32,645 nt of DNA from IMG/VR virus record IMGVR_UViG_3300027749_000025, positions 1 to 32,645 of that record; one strand, written 5' to 3'. The notes below the pieces were generated by a model. That model was not told the origin of the DNA and searched no databases. It was given only the letters and a program-made list of their open reading frames with translations. The first letter of the stretch is position 1, and each line of letters begins with the position of its first letter. The position numbers and the translations under genes were made by a program. Origin of the DNA: a virus. Shown here piece by piece: positions 20,309 to 29,801 of the stretch.

Positions 20309-22410
20309 TGGACGATTACGACTCAATAATTGACGAAGCCAAAGACTTTCTAAAGTTCTGCAATGACGCAGACACGATGAACCGTCAAGAAGCGCTGGAA
20401 GACTTAAAGTTTGTCAACGGCGACCAATGGCCAGTTGAGCTGCAAAACAGCCGCAACTTAGAATCTCGCCCGATACTCACGATCAACAAGCTGGATACTT
20501 ATTGCCGGCAAGTAACCAATCAGCAGCGCCAGCAACGCCCACGCATTAAGGTACACGCTACCAATACCCAAGCAGACGCTAAGACCGCACAAGTTATATC
20601 TGGTGTAGTAAGGCACGTTGAAGTCAATAGTAACGCCGACCATGCCTACGACAATGCGTTTGACTATGCCGTCCGCATGGGCTGGGGCTACTGGCGCGTC
20701 AATACCCGCTATGTGCGCGAAGATTCATTCGATCAGGACATTTTCATTGACCCTGTGGATAACCCTTTTACAGTTTATTGGGACCCAAACAGTATTGCGC
20801 CTGATGGCTCGGATGCTGAAAAGTGCCTGATAACCACAATGATGCCCAAAGAGGTATTCCGCGCACAGTACCCTGGCTTTGATGATGGAACCAGCTTTAG
20901 CCCCCGCGGTACAGGCGATAGTCAATCAGAGTGGATTACCAAAGAAGATATACGATTAGCCGAGTATTTTTACACGGTGCGGGAAAAGGCAAAGCTCTAC
21001 CATTTGTCCGATGGCACAATGAAATTTGCTGATGGCAAAGACTTTTTTGAGCGCATCAGCTTGGCAGGCTTGAACGTTATTGATGAGCGTTCTAGCTACA
21101 AAAAGACAATTAAGTGGCGCAAGATGACCGCAATTGAGGTTATTGAAGAGCGCGATTGGCCAGGTCGTTATATCCCTGTCGTTCCAGTCTATGGCCGCCA
21201 CGTTGTAATTGGTAACAAACGCAAGAAATTTGGCATGATTCGTCACGCCAAAGACCCACAGCGTATGTACAACTTTTGGCAAACTAGCATCACCGAAAGC
21301 ATTGCATTGGCTCCAAAGGCTAAGTGGGTGATGGCCGAGGGTCAAGATGAAGGACACGAAAACGAGTGGTCGCAGGCTAATATAAAGTCCACCGCTTATT
21401 TGAGATACAAGCAGACTGACATTGATGGCCGACCAGCGCCACCTCCACAGCGTTTGCAACCTGAACCACCTCCCGCTGGTGTTATGGCTGCGGCTGGTGC
21501 GATTAATGAAGATTTGCAGGCGATTATGGGCATATTTGACCCACATCAAATGCCTACAGGCAATATCTCAGGCAAAGCGCTGAATGGCCAGCAACAGCAA
21601 GTTGACCTTACAAACTTTGACTATTACGACAATCTGACACGTTCTATATCTCACACCGGCAAGATTATTCTTGACCTTATCCCTAAAATTTACGACTCAG
21701 AGCGCGTAATGCGGATCATTGGCGACGATGGAAAGCCTGAGTTGATTACGTTGAACGAGCGTACAGCGGTGGGCGAGGTGCTGAATAACGTAACTGTTGG
21801 CGAATACGATGTGGTGATGGAGACAGGACCAGGCTACAACAGCAAGCGCCAAGAGGCTGTGGATTCGATGTTGGGTATGTTGTCTGCTGACCCGACTTTG
21901 ATGCAAACCGCGGGCGATTTGATCTTCCGCAACATGGATTTCCCTGGCGCCGATATTATTGCTGACCGCTTGGCTACGCTTAATCCCTTGTCCCAAGTGG
22001 ATGAGAAAAGCCCGATTCCACCGCAAGTACAGATGCAACTGGCACAAAGCCAACAGCAGATGCAGCAAATGCAACAGCAGTTACAACAGATGCAAATGGT
22101 CATCAAGCAACGTCAGGACATTGAGCAAGTCAAGCAGGACAATGAAAACAAGCGGGAATTGATGCGTCAGACCGCCAAAGCGCACAACACCGAAACTATG
22201 GCCGAGGTGAAGGTTAACGACCAAAACACCCGCGCCGTGACTAGTCAGAACAAGATTGAGATTGAGGCGATCATGGAGTTGCTTTTGCACCACATGGACA
22301 CAAACCGACTTAATCAGGAAATAGCCAAGCGTGATGTTGAGCAACAACGAGCGATGCAATTTGCCGAAGCAGATATATCATCAGGCGCTAACCCATTGAC
22401 GCAGCAATAA
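20308..22410 (+). CDS. Portal protein, P22 gp1 type
   Basis: A 700-aa protein. The N-terminal region (GDQWPVELQNSR, RPILTINKLDTYCRQVTNQQ) and the PKAKWVMAEGQDEGHENEWS region match the P22 portal family rather than the smaller lambda or HK97 type. Residues ~570-640 are extremely Gln/Met-rich (for example QMQQMQQQLQQMQMVIKQRQ), consistent with the long C-terminal barrel/coiled-coil of P22 portal. ATG 20308 overlaps the terL stop (TGATG). It is the DNA entry/exit pore at one capsid vertex. Confidence 0.9.
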   Translation: MDDYDSIIDEAKDFLKFCNDADTMNRQEALEDLKFVNGDQWPVELQNSRNLESRPILTINKLDTYCRQVTNQQRQQRPRIKVHATNTQADAKTAQVISGVVRHVEVNSNADHAYDNAFDYAVRMGWGYWRVNTRYVREDSFDQDIFIDPVDNPFTVYWDPNSIAPDGSDAEKCLITTMMPKEVFRAQYPGFDDGTSFSPRGTGDSQSEWITKEDIRLAEYFYTVREKAKLYHLSDGTMKFADGKDFFERISLAGLNVIDERSSYKKTIKWRKMTAIEVIEERDWPGRYIPVVPVYGRHVVIGNKRKKFGMIRHAKDPQRMYNFWQTSITESIALAPKAKWVMAEGQDEGHENEWSQANIKSTAYLRYKQTDIDGRPAPPPQRLQPEPPPAGVMAAAGAINEDLQAIMGIFDPHQMPTGNISGKALNGQQQQVDLTNFDYYDNLTRSISHTGKIILDLIPKIYDSERVMRIIGDDGKPELITLNERTAVGEVLNNVTVGEYDVVMETGPGYNSKRQEAVDSMLGMLSADPTLMQTAGDLIFRNMDFPGADIIADRLATLNPLSQVDEKSPIPPQVQMQLAQSQQQMQQMQQQLQQMQMVIKQRQDIEQVKQDNENKRELMRQTAKAHNTETMAEVKVNDQNTRAVTSQNKIEIEAIMELLLHHMDTNRLNQEIAKRDVEQQRAMQFAEADISSGANPLTQQ

Positions 22411-22414
22411 TTTC

Positions 22415-22454
22415 GTGGTAAAAACCACAAAACCTTACCAGTTGGGTCAACTGG
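22415..22454 (+). other. Two hairpins between portal and scaffold genes
   Basis: GTGGT/ACCAC (22415-22428) has an AAAA loop; CCAGTTG/CAACTGG (22438-22454) is a perfect seven-base-pair stem with a three-base loop. No U tract follows. The 65-base gap contains no gene. Confidence 0.45.
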
Positions 22455-22475
22455 GTTAATTCTTAGGGTAAACCT

Positions 22476-23375
22476 ATGTCGGAAAAAGAAGCAGGGTCAG
22501 TAGTGACCAGCGAGAATTCAGCGGATTTTTATGCAAACAGATTAGGTTTAGCTGATCGTGAAGTAGCCGAGGCGGTTGTTGAGGAAACTCCGACCGAGCC
22601 GGTAGCAGAAACAGACCAGAGTGAGCCTGCAGCAGAGGATGACGCTAAACCCACAGAAGAAAAGAAGCAGAACCCGAAACTCGAGAGGCGGTTTTCAGAG
22701 ATAACTAAGCAGCGGGAAGAAGCGCGTAAAGAAGCGCAACAAGAACGTGAGCAAAGACAAGCATTGGAACAGCGTTTAGCAGCTCTTGAAAAGCAGGCTA
22801 CACCTCAACCAGTGCGAAATATCGATGAAGAACCGCAACCCAGCCAGTTCCAAGATGCGTTTGAGTATGCTAAAGCTCTTGCAGAGTTTTCAACAGAAAA
22901 AGCGCTAGCGGAACGTGACAAGCGAGATGCAGAGGAAAAGGTAGCAGTTGAGCGCCAAAAGGTCATAGAGACTTGGGCGACCAAAGTGCAATCAGCCAAA
23001 GCGTCAATGCCTGATTTTGATGAGGTCGTAGCATCTAGTGATGTTGTTGTAAATGATGACATTAGAGATGCGATTCTGGAGAGTGATGTAGGTCCACAAG
23101 TCCTGTACCACCTAGCTGAAAATGACGAACTTGCCAAGAAAATAGCTGGAATGTCGCCCAAAGCGGCATTGAGAGAAATAGGGAAGTTGGAAGAACGGTT
23201 CGCCGCGAAACCTGCTGCTAGACAAGAAACTGTGGCTAAAAGTAAAGCACCAGCCCCGATCAATCCGATTCGTGGTGGGACTTCCGCAGCAGATACACCA
23301 ATAGGTTCCGATGGGGAATTTCATGGTACTTATGCTCAGTGGAAGAACCAGCGCAAAAACGGCAAGATCAAGTAA
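22476..23375 (+). CDS. Scaffolding protein
   Basis: A 299-aa highly charged, Glu/Ala/Lys/Gln-rich helical protein: disordered acidic N-terminus (residues 1-60), long coiled coil (QREEARKEAQQEREQRQALE and on), then a helical body and a Lys-rich C-terminus (HGTYAQWKNQRKNGKIK). P22 gp8 likewise has a basic C-terminal helix-turn-helix that binds coat, and a position between portal and coat. Assignment rests on composition, length and location. Confidence 0.8.
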   Translation: MSEKEAGSVVTSENSADFYANRLGLADREVAEAVVEETPTEPVAETDQSEPAAEDDAKPTEEKKQNPKLERRFSEITKQREEARKEAQQEREQRQALEQRLAALEKQATPQPVRNIDEEPQPSQFQDAFEYAKALAEFSTEKALAERDKRDAEEKVAVERQKVIETWATKVQSAKASMPDFDEVVASSDVVVNDDIRDAILESDVGPQVLYHLAENDELAKKIAGMSPKAALREIGKLEERFAAKPAARQETVAKSKAPAPINPIRGGTSAADTPIGSDGEFHGTYAQWKNQRKNGKIK

Positions 23376-23400
23376 ACCTAATCTTTTTTGGAGAAATTAA

Positions 23401-24645
23401 ATGGCAAATCAACTGCTAACCATCTCCAAGATCACCAACGAAGCGTTGATGGTTTTGGAAAACGAATTGACTTTCACCTCGGAAGTCGACCGCAACTATG
23501 ACGACCAATTCGCTGTCGTAGGCGCAAAAATCGGTAACACCGTTAACGTCCGCCGTCCTGGTCGTTTTATTGGTACAACCGGCCCTGCTTTGAACGTTGA
23601 AGATTTCAACGAGACAAGCGTTCCTGTAACCTTGAGTACACAGTTCCACGTTGATACACAGTTCACTACACAAGACTTGGCTTTGTCCTTGGATATGTTT
23701 AGCGACCGCGTGTTGAAGCCTGCTGTAGCTGCTATCGCCAACAAGATCGACCGTGATGGTTTGGTTATGGCCAAGAACAATACCGCCAATATCGTCGGTA
23801 CTGCTGGCACACCTCCCACCGGCTTGATTACATATTTGACCGCTGCTGCTTACTTGGACGCTGAAGGCGCTCCACGTGACGGTCGTCGTTCATGTATCGT
23901 TGAACCCTTTACATCTGCCACTATTGTGGACAGCTTGAAAGGCTTGTTCGTTCCTCAAGAAGCTATTGGCGAGCAATATCGCAAGGGCTTGATGGGTCGC
24001 GACTCTGCCGGTATGAATTGGAAGATGGATCAGAACGTGGTTAGCCAAACCTTTGGCTCTTATTCCACCGCCGTTCTTTCTTGCAACACTTCTACCGCAA
24101 CTGGCTTCTTGACCAGCGGCTGGGCATCTACTTCAACTATTGCTTTGTCGGCCACAACCGCCACTGCATCGTTGCAACAAGGTGACGTTATCCAAATCGC
24201 TAACGTGTATGCGGTTAACCCCCAAAACCGTCAGGCTTACGGCTCTAACAAGCTGCGTAACTTTGTCGTTACCTCTGCTGTGACCGTGGCAACTTCTGGT
24301 ACTACCTCTGTGACCGTCAGTCCCGCTGTCATCACCGCAGGACAGTTCCAAAACGTGTCTGTCACCTCGCCTGGCGCCTCTACCGTTACGCCTTTCAACA
24401 ACACCGGCACTGTATCTCCACAAAACATCATCATGCACCGCAATGCGTTTTGCTTGGCTGTGGCCGACCTGGAATTGCCCGAGGGAGTCCATTTTGCTGG
24501 TCGCGCCTCTGACAAGGAAATTGGTCTGTCAATGCGTGTTGTTCGCCAGTACACCATTAACAACGATTCGATCCCGACTCGCTTGGATGTGTTGTACGGT
24601 TGGGCGCCTTTGTACCCCGAGTTGGCCTGCCGCGTTGCAGCTTAA
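23401..24645 (+). CDS. Major coat protein, P22 gp5 type
   Basis: A 414-aa protein with the start MANQLLTISKITNEALMVLE, then NRNYDDQFAVVGAKIGNTVNVR-like strands, similar in order to the P22 coat family (430 aa), including a middle beta-rich insertion (TSTIALSATTATASLQQGDV ... VTSPGASTVTPF) as in the P22 I-domain. The C-terminus has GWAPLYPELACRVA. No protease gene accompanies it, as expected for P22-like heads built with a reusable scaffold. GGAGAAATTAA precedes the start. Confidence 0.9.
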   Translation: MANQLLTISKITNEALMVLENELTFTSEVDRNYDDQFAVVGAKIGNTVNVRRPGRFIGTTGPALNVEDFNETSVPVTLSTQFHVDTQFTTQDLALSLDMFSDRVLKPAVAAIANKIDRDGLVMAKNNTANIVGTAGTPPTGLITYLTAAAYLDAEGAPRDGRRSCIVEPFTSATIVDSLKGLFVPQEAIGEQYRKGLMGRDSAGMNWKMDQNVVSQTFGSYSTAVLSCNTSTATGFLTSGWASTSTIALSATTATASLQQGDVIQIANVYAVNPQNRQAYGSNKLRNFVVTSAVTVATSGTTSVTVSPAVITAGQFQNVSVTSPGASTVTPFNNTGTVSPQNIIMHRNAFCLAVADLELPEGVHFAGRASDKEIGLSMRVVRQYTINNDSIPTRLDVLYGWAPLYPELACRVAA

Positions 24646-24669
24646 TTAACCCAAACAGGAGAAATAATC

Positions 24670-25098
24670 ATGGCTGCACCTAATAGCGTCACCACAATCC
24701 ACCCTAGCAATCTGGCCACTAACCAAGCTATCCGCTTGTTGTTTGTGGCAACTGGCATTCCCATCTCCGCTACCGGCGATTCGACTGTCACTTTGCCTGC
24801 ACAGAACGTCACTACTTACTGCGTACAGAACGTAGCTATCACCAACGCTAACAAAGACGTTAGCTCTGGTGCATTGGCCATTTGGACTGCACCAGCAGGC
24901 GGCGGCACAGAAATCGTTACTAACGCAACTTTGACCAGCAACACTGGCTCAACTTACGTTACTAACGCAACTGTTGTTGCTGGAACAAAAACTACTGCCC
25001 TGACCGCACAAACTTTGTACGTTAAGGTCGGTACTGCTGTAACTGGTGGAACTGTGGACATTTATGTCTACGGTTACGACTTCAGCACATATAGCTGA
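24670..25098 (+). CDS. Small beta-rich virion protein, possibly head decoration (142 aa)
   Basis: A Thr/Ala/Val-rich all-beta protein (TGDSTVTLPAQNVTTYCVQN, TNATLTSNTGSTYVTNATVV, GGTVDIYVYGYDFSTYS) that immediately follows the coat gene (24 bases) and ends just before a strong terminator. Position and composition suggest a capsid decoration or stabilising protein; no family signature is recognised. AGGAGA precedes the ATG. Confidence 0.6.
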   Translation: MAAPNSVTTIHPSNLATNQAIRLLFVATGIPISATGDSTVTLPAQNVTTYCVQNVAITNANKDVSSGALAIWTAPAGGGTEIVTNATLTSNTGSTYVTNATVVAGTKTTALTAQTLYVKVGTAVTGGTVDIYVYGYDFSTYS

Positions 25099-25116
25099 TT
25101 CAATGTGACCTGAGAG

Positions 25117-25145
25117 AAAGCCACTCTCAAAAGGGGTGGCTTTTT
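25117..25145 (+). terminator. Strong intrinsic terminator within the late gene block
   Basis: AAAGCCAC (25117-25124) pairs with GTGGCTTT (25136-25143); the loop can extend the stem with wobble pairs; it is followed by TTTTTC and a second T run. It ends the portal/scaffold/coat/decoration unit. A TACAAT at 25158-25163 without a good -35 may start the next transcript. Confidence 0.85.
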
Positions 25146-25188
25146 CTGTTTTTAAAGTACAATCAATTCATTCTGTAAAGGAATCATC

Positions 25189-25629
25189 ATGGCTAATACT
25201 CAAGCAATTGGCGTTGCATATCTTGATCAAGATATTATTGACGCTACTTATTCTTTGGTTAACTCAGTTAGTGGTCAGATGGGCTACACAACTGGCTCAC
25301 CATCAACAGCGGTTTCTTCTGTAACTCAATTAACCAGCAAATCAACAGGCGTTACCATCAATGCGGCGGCAGGTCAAATTGTGACCAATAACGCGGCTTT
25401 GGCGGCTGGTGCTGAAGTGGCTTTTGTGGTTACAAACAGTGCTGTTAGTGCTTACGACATTCCAGTTATTGCCTTGGCTTCTGGCGCTACAACTGCTGGT
25501 ACATATCTGTTGAGCGTTGCCGCTGTTGCAAACGGTTCATTCACAGTTGTCATTTCAAACGCAAGCGCAGGCTCATTGTCTGAGGCTTTGACTTTGAACT
25601 TCGGCATCATTCATGTGGCTCAACTGTAA
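25189..25629 (+). CDS. Beta-rich virion protein (146 aa)
   Basis: Thr/Ser/Ala-rich and strand-rich (VTQLTSKSTGVTINAAAGQI, NAALAAGAEVAFVVTNSAVS, SEALTLNFGIIHVAQ). I recognise this sort of protein from phage structural regions, where it lies between coat and tail fibre genes. AAAGGA precedes the start, and the stop overlaps the next start by one base (TAATGG). A capsid or tail beta-sandwich is likely; the exact role is unknown. Confidence 0.6.
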   Translation: MANTQAIGVAYLDQDIIDATYSLVNSVSGQMGYTTGSPSTAVSSVTQLTSKSTGVTINAAAGQIVTNNAALAAGAEVAFVVTNSAVSAYDIPVIALASGATTAGTYLLSVAAVANGSFTVVISNASAGSLSEALTLNFGIIHVAQL

Positions 25630-25973
25630 TGGCACAGTCATCAGTCCAGAGAAACGCTGGTCAGACAGTTGCGTTATCAGTGACTAATACGGCTCATGCG
25701 GCTGTGTTAATTGCTGATAACACTAACGACCAGATTAACTACACTGCGTTCTTGAACACGGGCGCAGCACCAATCGCTGTTAGATGGGGAACTGCCGATC
25801 CTGGCGCCCCCACATTTCCAGTTGATGGCACAAATGGCGACTTTGTTTTAGCTGCCGCCATGAATACACCGCTTATTTTGGCAACCCCAACGTCACCATT
25901 CTATTTGACAGCTAAGAGCAATTCCGCTACTGCTGGCATTCTGTATGTGACACCCGCTGCTGACCAATCTTAA
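25629..25973 (+). CDS. Small beta-rich virion protein (114 aa)
   Basis: All-beta composition (SSVQRNAGQTVALSVTNTAH, AAPIAVRWGTADPGAPTFPV, SPFYLTAKSNSATAGILYVT). It is coupled to the gene before and followed within 10 bases by the large fibre gene. Probably a decoration, fibre-base or head-tail protein; no family signature is recognised. Confidence 0.55.
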   Translation: MAQSSVQRNAGQTVALSVTNTAHAAVLIADNTNDQINYTAFLNTGAAPIAVRWGTADPGAPTFPVDGTNGDFVLAAAMNTPLILATPTSPFYLTAKSNSATAGILYVTPAADQS

Positions 25974-25982
25974 GGAGTAGGC

Positions 25983-28724
25983 ATGGCTGATCCGGCCAAA
26001 GTCCTAGACCAAAACTTATTGCCTGTTCAGGCATATTTTGCGGTTGATGGTACGTTCCAGACCTTTATCGGTCAGGGTCAGCCTTTTTTTGCCTCTTTTA
26101 ACCCTAATCAGTCGGGTTTGGCAATTACCCTTAGTACGCTTGACTCAAGCCCAATCGGGTCAATCACGCCGTCTACTGGTGTTTTTACTAATATATCTAC
26201 TACCACTGGGTCAATTAGCACGACCCCATCGGCAAATACCGATATTGCCAATAAATTCTATGTTGACACGGTTGCACAGGGTCTAGGACCTAAAGCCGCT
26301 TGTGCGGTAGCTACCACGGTAAATATCACCTTGTCTGGTTTGCAGACAATTGACACTTACACGACTGTGGTTGGTGACCGAGTGCTTGTAAAGAACCAGT
26401 CTACAAGTTCCCAAAATGGTATCTACATCGCATCTGCTAGCGCTTGGACTCGATCCACCGATATGGATGTGTGGTCGGAAGTGCCAGGGGCGTACACCGT
26501 CATTTTGAACGGCGGTCAGGCTAACACTGGTTGGGTATGTACTGCTACCGCTAGCGGCACAATTGGCGTGACTGCAATGCCTTGGGTGCAATTCTCAGGT
26601 ACAGGCTCATATTTTGCTGGCACAGGCTTAACTCTTGCGTCCAATACTTTCAGCATTACCAACACTGGCGTGACCGCGGCATCGGTAGGCTCGGCATCTA
26701 AGACTTTGACCGCTACTGTGAATGCACAGGGTCAATTGACCGCGCTGGCTGATACCAACATTGCAATTAGCAATTCACAAGTGTCTGGGCTTGGCACAAT
26801 GTCAACCCAGAACGCTAATGCTGTAGCAATTACAGGCGGCACGATCAATGGAACAACTGTTGGCGCAACTACGGCGGCGGCTGTTACTGGCACTGTTGTT
26901 ACTGCTAACACATATTTCAGCGGTGCTGGAACGAATTTAACAGGCACTGCAAGCGGTTTATCTATTGGCGGCAATGCGGCTACTGCGACAAGTGCTGGAA
27001 GCGTCACAAATAGCCTTACGATCAATTCTGGCGGTGCTGGTGGTACTTCTCCACAAACTTTTAATGGTGGCGCGGCTGTCACGGTAAGTTACAACACAGT
27101 TGGCGCACCATCTATCACAGGAACAAATGCCTCTGGTACATGGGGCATCAGCATTACAGGCAATTCAGCCACAGTTACAAACGGGCTGTATTCCACAGGT
27201 TCTTATTCAAATCCCACATGGTTAACCTCAATTTTGGGGTCAATCGTGTCAGGTGCGGTGGCTACAGCTACCACAGCAACAAATGTTGCAGGCGGTGCGG
27301 CAGGGTCGCTGGTGTACCAATCGGCTGCGGCAACCACTGCCATGCTTGCGTTGGGAACAACAAACTATGTTCTGACCGCTGGCGCATCTGCCCCTCAATA
27401 TGTGGCGCAATCTACTTTGTCAGTTGGATCGGCAACCACTTCAACCACCGCAACTAACTTGGCTGGCGGCGTTGCTGGCGCAGTTCCTTATCAATCAGGC
27501 GCAGGGGCAACAGGATTCACGGCGGCTGGAACAACTGGTCAAGTTTTGCAAAGCAATGGCACAAGCGTACCCACTTGGGTTACGCCTACGGCGTATGCCA
27601 CGGTAACAGACGATACAACCACTGCAAGCACCCGCTATCCCTTATTTGCCGCCGCCACAGCGGGTAATTTGACTACTGAGTATGTCAGTTCCACCAAGTT
27701 GCAATATGTCCCCTCTACAGGCGTTTTAACGGCTACAGGGTTCAGTGGTTCGGGCGCAAGTCTGACAAGTCTGACAGCGGGTAACTTGTCAGGGACTATC
27801 CCTAGCGCTGTTTTGGGTAATTCTACGGTTTACATCGGAACAACTGCGGTATTGCTTAACAGGGCATCAGGGTCAATCAGCTTGACAGGCACAAACATTG
27901 ATGGCTCTGCTGGGTCTGCGACAACAGCAACAACGGCAACAAACGCCACAAACATTGCAATAACTGACAACACTAGTTCGGTTTCTACTTATTACCCAGT
28001 TTTGTCGTCTGCAACATCAGGTAACAATCCAGCAACCACATCATCTACAAAGTTAAGTTTTGTCCCAAGCACAAGCACATTGACCGCCAGTAATTTTTCT
28101 GGTTTGGCTTCAAGTGCAACAAACATTGCAGGCGGCACAAATTTACAGATTCCATATAACACTGGTGCTGGCGCTACATCATTCATTGCTGCGCCAACTA
28201 TTGCAACCACTTATTTGCAATATAACGGCACAGGGTTTGTTTGGGCAACGGTAACAGCAACAACCGCCACAAACTTGGCTGGTGGTGCGATTGGGTCAAT
28301 ACCTTATCAGTCAGCGCTTAACACAACGTTATTCTTAACTGGAAACACCACCACAACGCCTCAGTTTGTTACATCTACAGGTGCTTTGGGTCTACCAACT
28401 GCGCCAACTTTGACAGGTTCTACAGGTAGCGGTAATGTAGTTTTAGCTACTAGCCCCACTTTAGTAACCCCTGCTTTGGGTACGCCATCAGCTTTGGTTG
28501 GCACAAATATCACTGGTACTGCATCAGGTTTGTCGATTGGTGGTACTGCAGCAAATGCAAGTAACGTTGAGGTAACTGACAACACAGCATCTGCGGCTGT
28601 TTGGTATCCAACGTTTGTAAGCGCAAATACTGGAAATTTGCCAATCACTGTAACATCTACTAAACTCAAATTTACCCCAAGCACAGGTGCTTTAACGGCA
28701 TCTCAGCTTATCATTGCACCTTAA
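25983..28724 (+). CDS. Large repeat-built tail fibre (913 aa)
   Basis: The N-terminal ~220 residues are a conserved virion-attachment region (TDIANKFYVDTVAQGLGPKA, ITLSGLQTIDTY, VVGDRVLVKNQSTSSQNGIY). The rest consists of Ala/Thr/Gly/Ser-rich repeats: a TATNLAGGxxGSxPYQS unit appears four times, a TDNT...YPxFxxATxGN...TKLxFxPSTGxLTAS unit three times, and GTASGLSIGG twice. These form a long beta fibre shaft. It ends on a truncated repeat (GALTASQLIIAP) with no tip or chaperone domain, which may be supplied by the next gene. AAGGAG precedes the start. Confidence 0.85.
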   Translation: MADPAKVLDQNLLPVQAYFAVDGTFQTFIGQGQPFFASFNPNQSGLAITLSTLDSSPIGSITPSTGVFTNISTTTGSISTTPSANTDIANKFYVDTVAQGLGPKAACAVATTVNITLSGLQTIDTYTTVVGDRVLVKNQSTSSQNGIYIASASAWTRSTDMDVWSEVPGAYTVILNGGQANTGWVCTATASGTIGVTAMPWVQFSGTGSYFAGTGLTLASNTFSITNTGVTAASVGSASKTLTATVNAQGQLTALADTNIAISNSQVSGLGTMSTQNANAVAITGGTINGTTVGATTAAAVTGTVVTANTYFSGAGTNLTGTASGLSIGGNAATATSAGSVTNSLTINSGGAGGTSPQTFNGGAAVTVSYNTVGAPSITGTNASGTWGISITGNSATVTNGLYSTGSYSNPTWLTSILGSIVSGAVATATTATNVAGGAAGSLVYQSAAATTAMLALGTTNYVLTAGASAPQYVAQSTLSVGSATTSTTATNLAGGVAGAVPYQSGAGATGFTAAGTTGQVLQSNGTSVPTWVTPTAYATVTDDTTTASTRYPLFAAATAGNLTTEYVSSTKLQYVPSTGVLTATGFSGSGASLTSLTAGNLSGTIPSAVLGNSTVYIGTTAVLLNRASGSISLTGTNIDGSAGSATTATTATNATNIAITDNTSSVSTYYPVLSSATSGNNPATTSSTKLSFVPSTSTLTASNFSGLASSATNIAGGTNLQIPYNTGAGATSFIAAPTIATTYLQYNGTGFVWATVTATTATNLAGGAIGSIPYQSALNTTLFLTGNTTTTPQFVTSTGALGLPTAPTLTGSTGSGNVVLATSPTLVTPALGTPSALVGTNITGTASGLSIGGTAANASNVEVTDNTASAAVWYPTFVSANTGNLPITVTSTKLKFTPSTGALTASQLIIAP

Positions 28725-28733
28725 GGAAACATC

Positions 28734-29801
28734 ATGGGTCAACTAGTCTTTCAATCAGCTTTAGGGGGTCAAGTCAATTTGGTTGGCCCTAACACCGCGT
28801 CTACGTTAAATATAAATGTGCCAGCATTTGCAGGAACTATGGCATCTTTGGCGGCTGTTAATAATAACGGTATTAATTACGTTAACTCAAGCGGTCAGCC
28901 CACCACCCTGTCAACTTTTGTGTTTGATGGCACTAATGTGGGGATTGGTACTGCTTCGCCTAATGCAAAACTTCAAGTTTCAAGCAGTACAGACTTTGGT
29001 GCTGTTTTAAAAGTATCAGATACAAGTTCAGAAAGTACTGGCTTTGTTGTTTTAGGGAATGGTAATTCAACAGATAAAGCTGTAGGTATTTGGCGAGGAG
29101 CCGCAAACAGTGTTTCATCATCAGGAACTTTTTTAAATCTTGGTGGGTATGGAGGAATGGCATTTTCAACTGGTGCGGCATTGCTTGGTTCTCAAACAGA
29201 ACGTATGCGTATCGACTCCAGCGGTAACTTGCTGGTGGGGACTACGAGTTCAGGATTTAGTGAAAGATTTAATGTAGTCGGTTCTGTTAATAGTTATTTA
29301 GCAAGAAATAACAACAGTAACGCATCTCCTTCTGGATATTACATACAGTACAGCGCCGCATCTCCTAATGGAACTGGTAATGAATTTTTAAGGCTTGATG
29401 ATTCGACTACTAATAGAGTGTCAATTCGTTCAAATGGCGGTATTGCAAACTATTCAGCAAACAACGTTAACCTATCAGACCGCAGAGAGAAAACAAACTT
29501 TGCGCCAGCAGGCGACTACCTTGCAAAGATTTGCGCCATCCCTGTTCAGACGTTTAATTACGTTGACCAAAATCTTGAGGAAGATGATGGTTTAACTTTG
29601 GGTGTTGTTGCTCAAGATGTGCAAGCTGTTGCACCTGAGTTGGTAATGGAGAGTAATTGGGCGGCTAAAGATGATGAACCAAAAATGCGCTTGTCTATTT
29701 ACCAAACCGACTTGCAATATGCGCTTATGAAGTGCATCCAAGAACAGCAAGCCCTCATCCAATCCCTGACAACCCGCATTACTGCACTGGAAGCAAAATG
29801 A
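28734..29801 (+). CDS. Tail fibre tip with S74 self-cleaving chaperone domain
   Basis: A 355-aa protein. The N-terminal ~200 residues include VGIGTASPNAKLQV, a pattern of fibre knob domains. The C-terminal ~110 residues are an intramolecular chaperone of the peptidase S74 type: NLSDRREKTNFA with the Ser-Asp-Arg-Arg-Glu-Lys signature, IPVQTFNYVDQNLEEDD, GVVAQDVQAVAPELV and a final trimeric helix (YALMKCIQEQQALIQSLTTR). Such domains trimerise the fibre and then cleave themselves off before the conserved Ser. It is separate from the 913-aa shaft. AAGGAAAC precedes the start. Confidence 0.85.
   Translation: MGQLVFQSALGGQVNLVGPNTASTLNINVPAFAGTMASLAAVNNNGINYVNSSGQPTTLSTFVFDGTNVGIGTASPNAKLQVSSSTDFGAVLKVSDTSSESTGFVVLGNGNSTDKAVGIWRGAANSVSSSGTFLNLGGYGGMAFSTGAALLGSQTERMRIDSSGNLLVGTTSSGFSERFNVVGSVNSYLARNNNSNASPSGYYIQYSAASPNGTGNEFLRLDDSTTNRVSIRSNGGIANYSANNVNLSDRREKTNFAPAGDYLAKICAIPVQTFNYVDQNLEEDDGLTLGVVAQDVQAVAPELVMESNWAAKDDEPKMRLSIYQTDLQYALMKCIQEQQALIQSLTTRITALEAK

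Noticed and set aside
20956-21549. 197-aa minus-strand frame opposite the portal gene
   Set aside because: Antisense of a well-supported portal gene; no family resemblance and no operon context.
26944-28700. Repeats in the large fibre considered as CRISPR or a diversity-generating cassette
   Set aside because: The repeats are in-frame protein repeats without regular spacers, and no reverse transcriptase or Cas gene is present.
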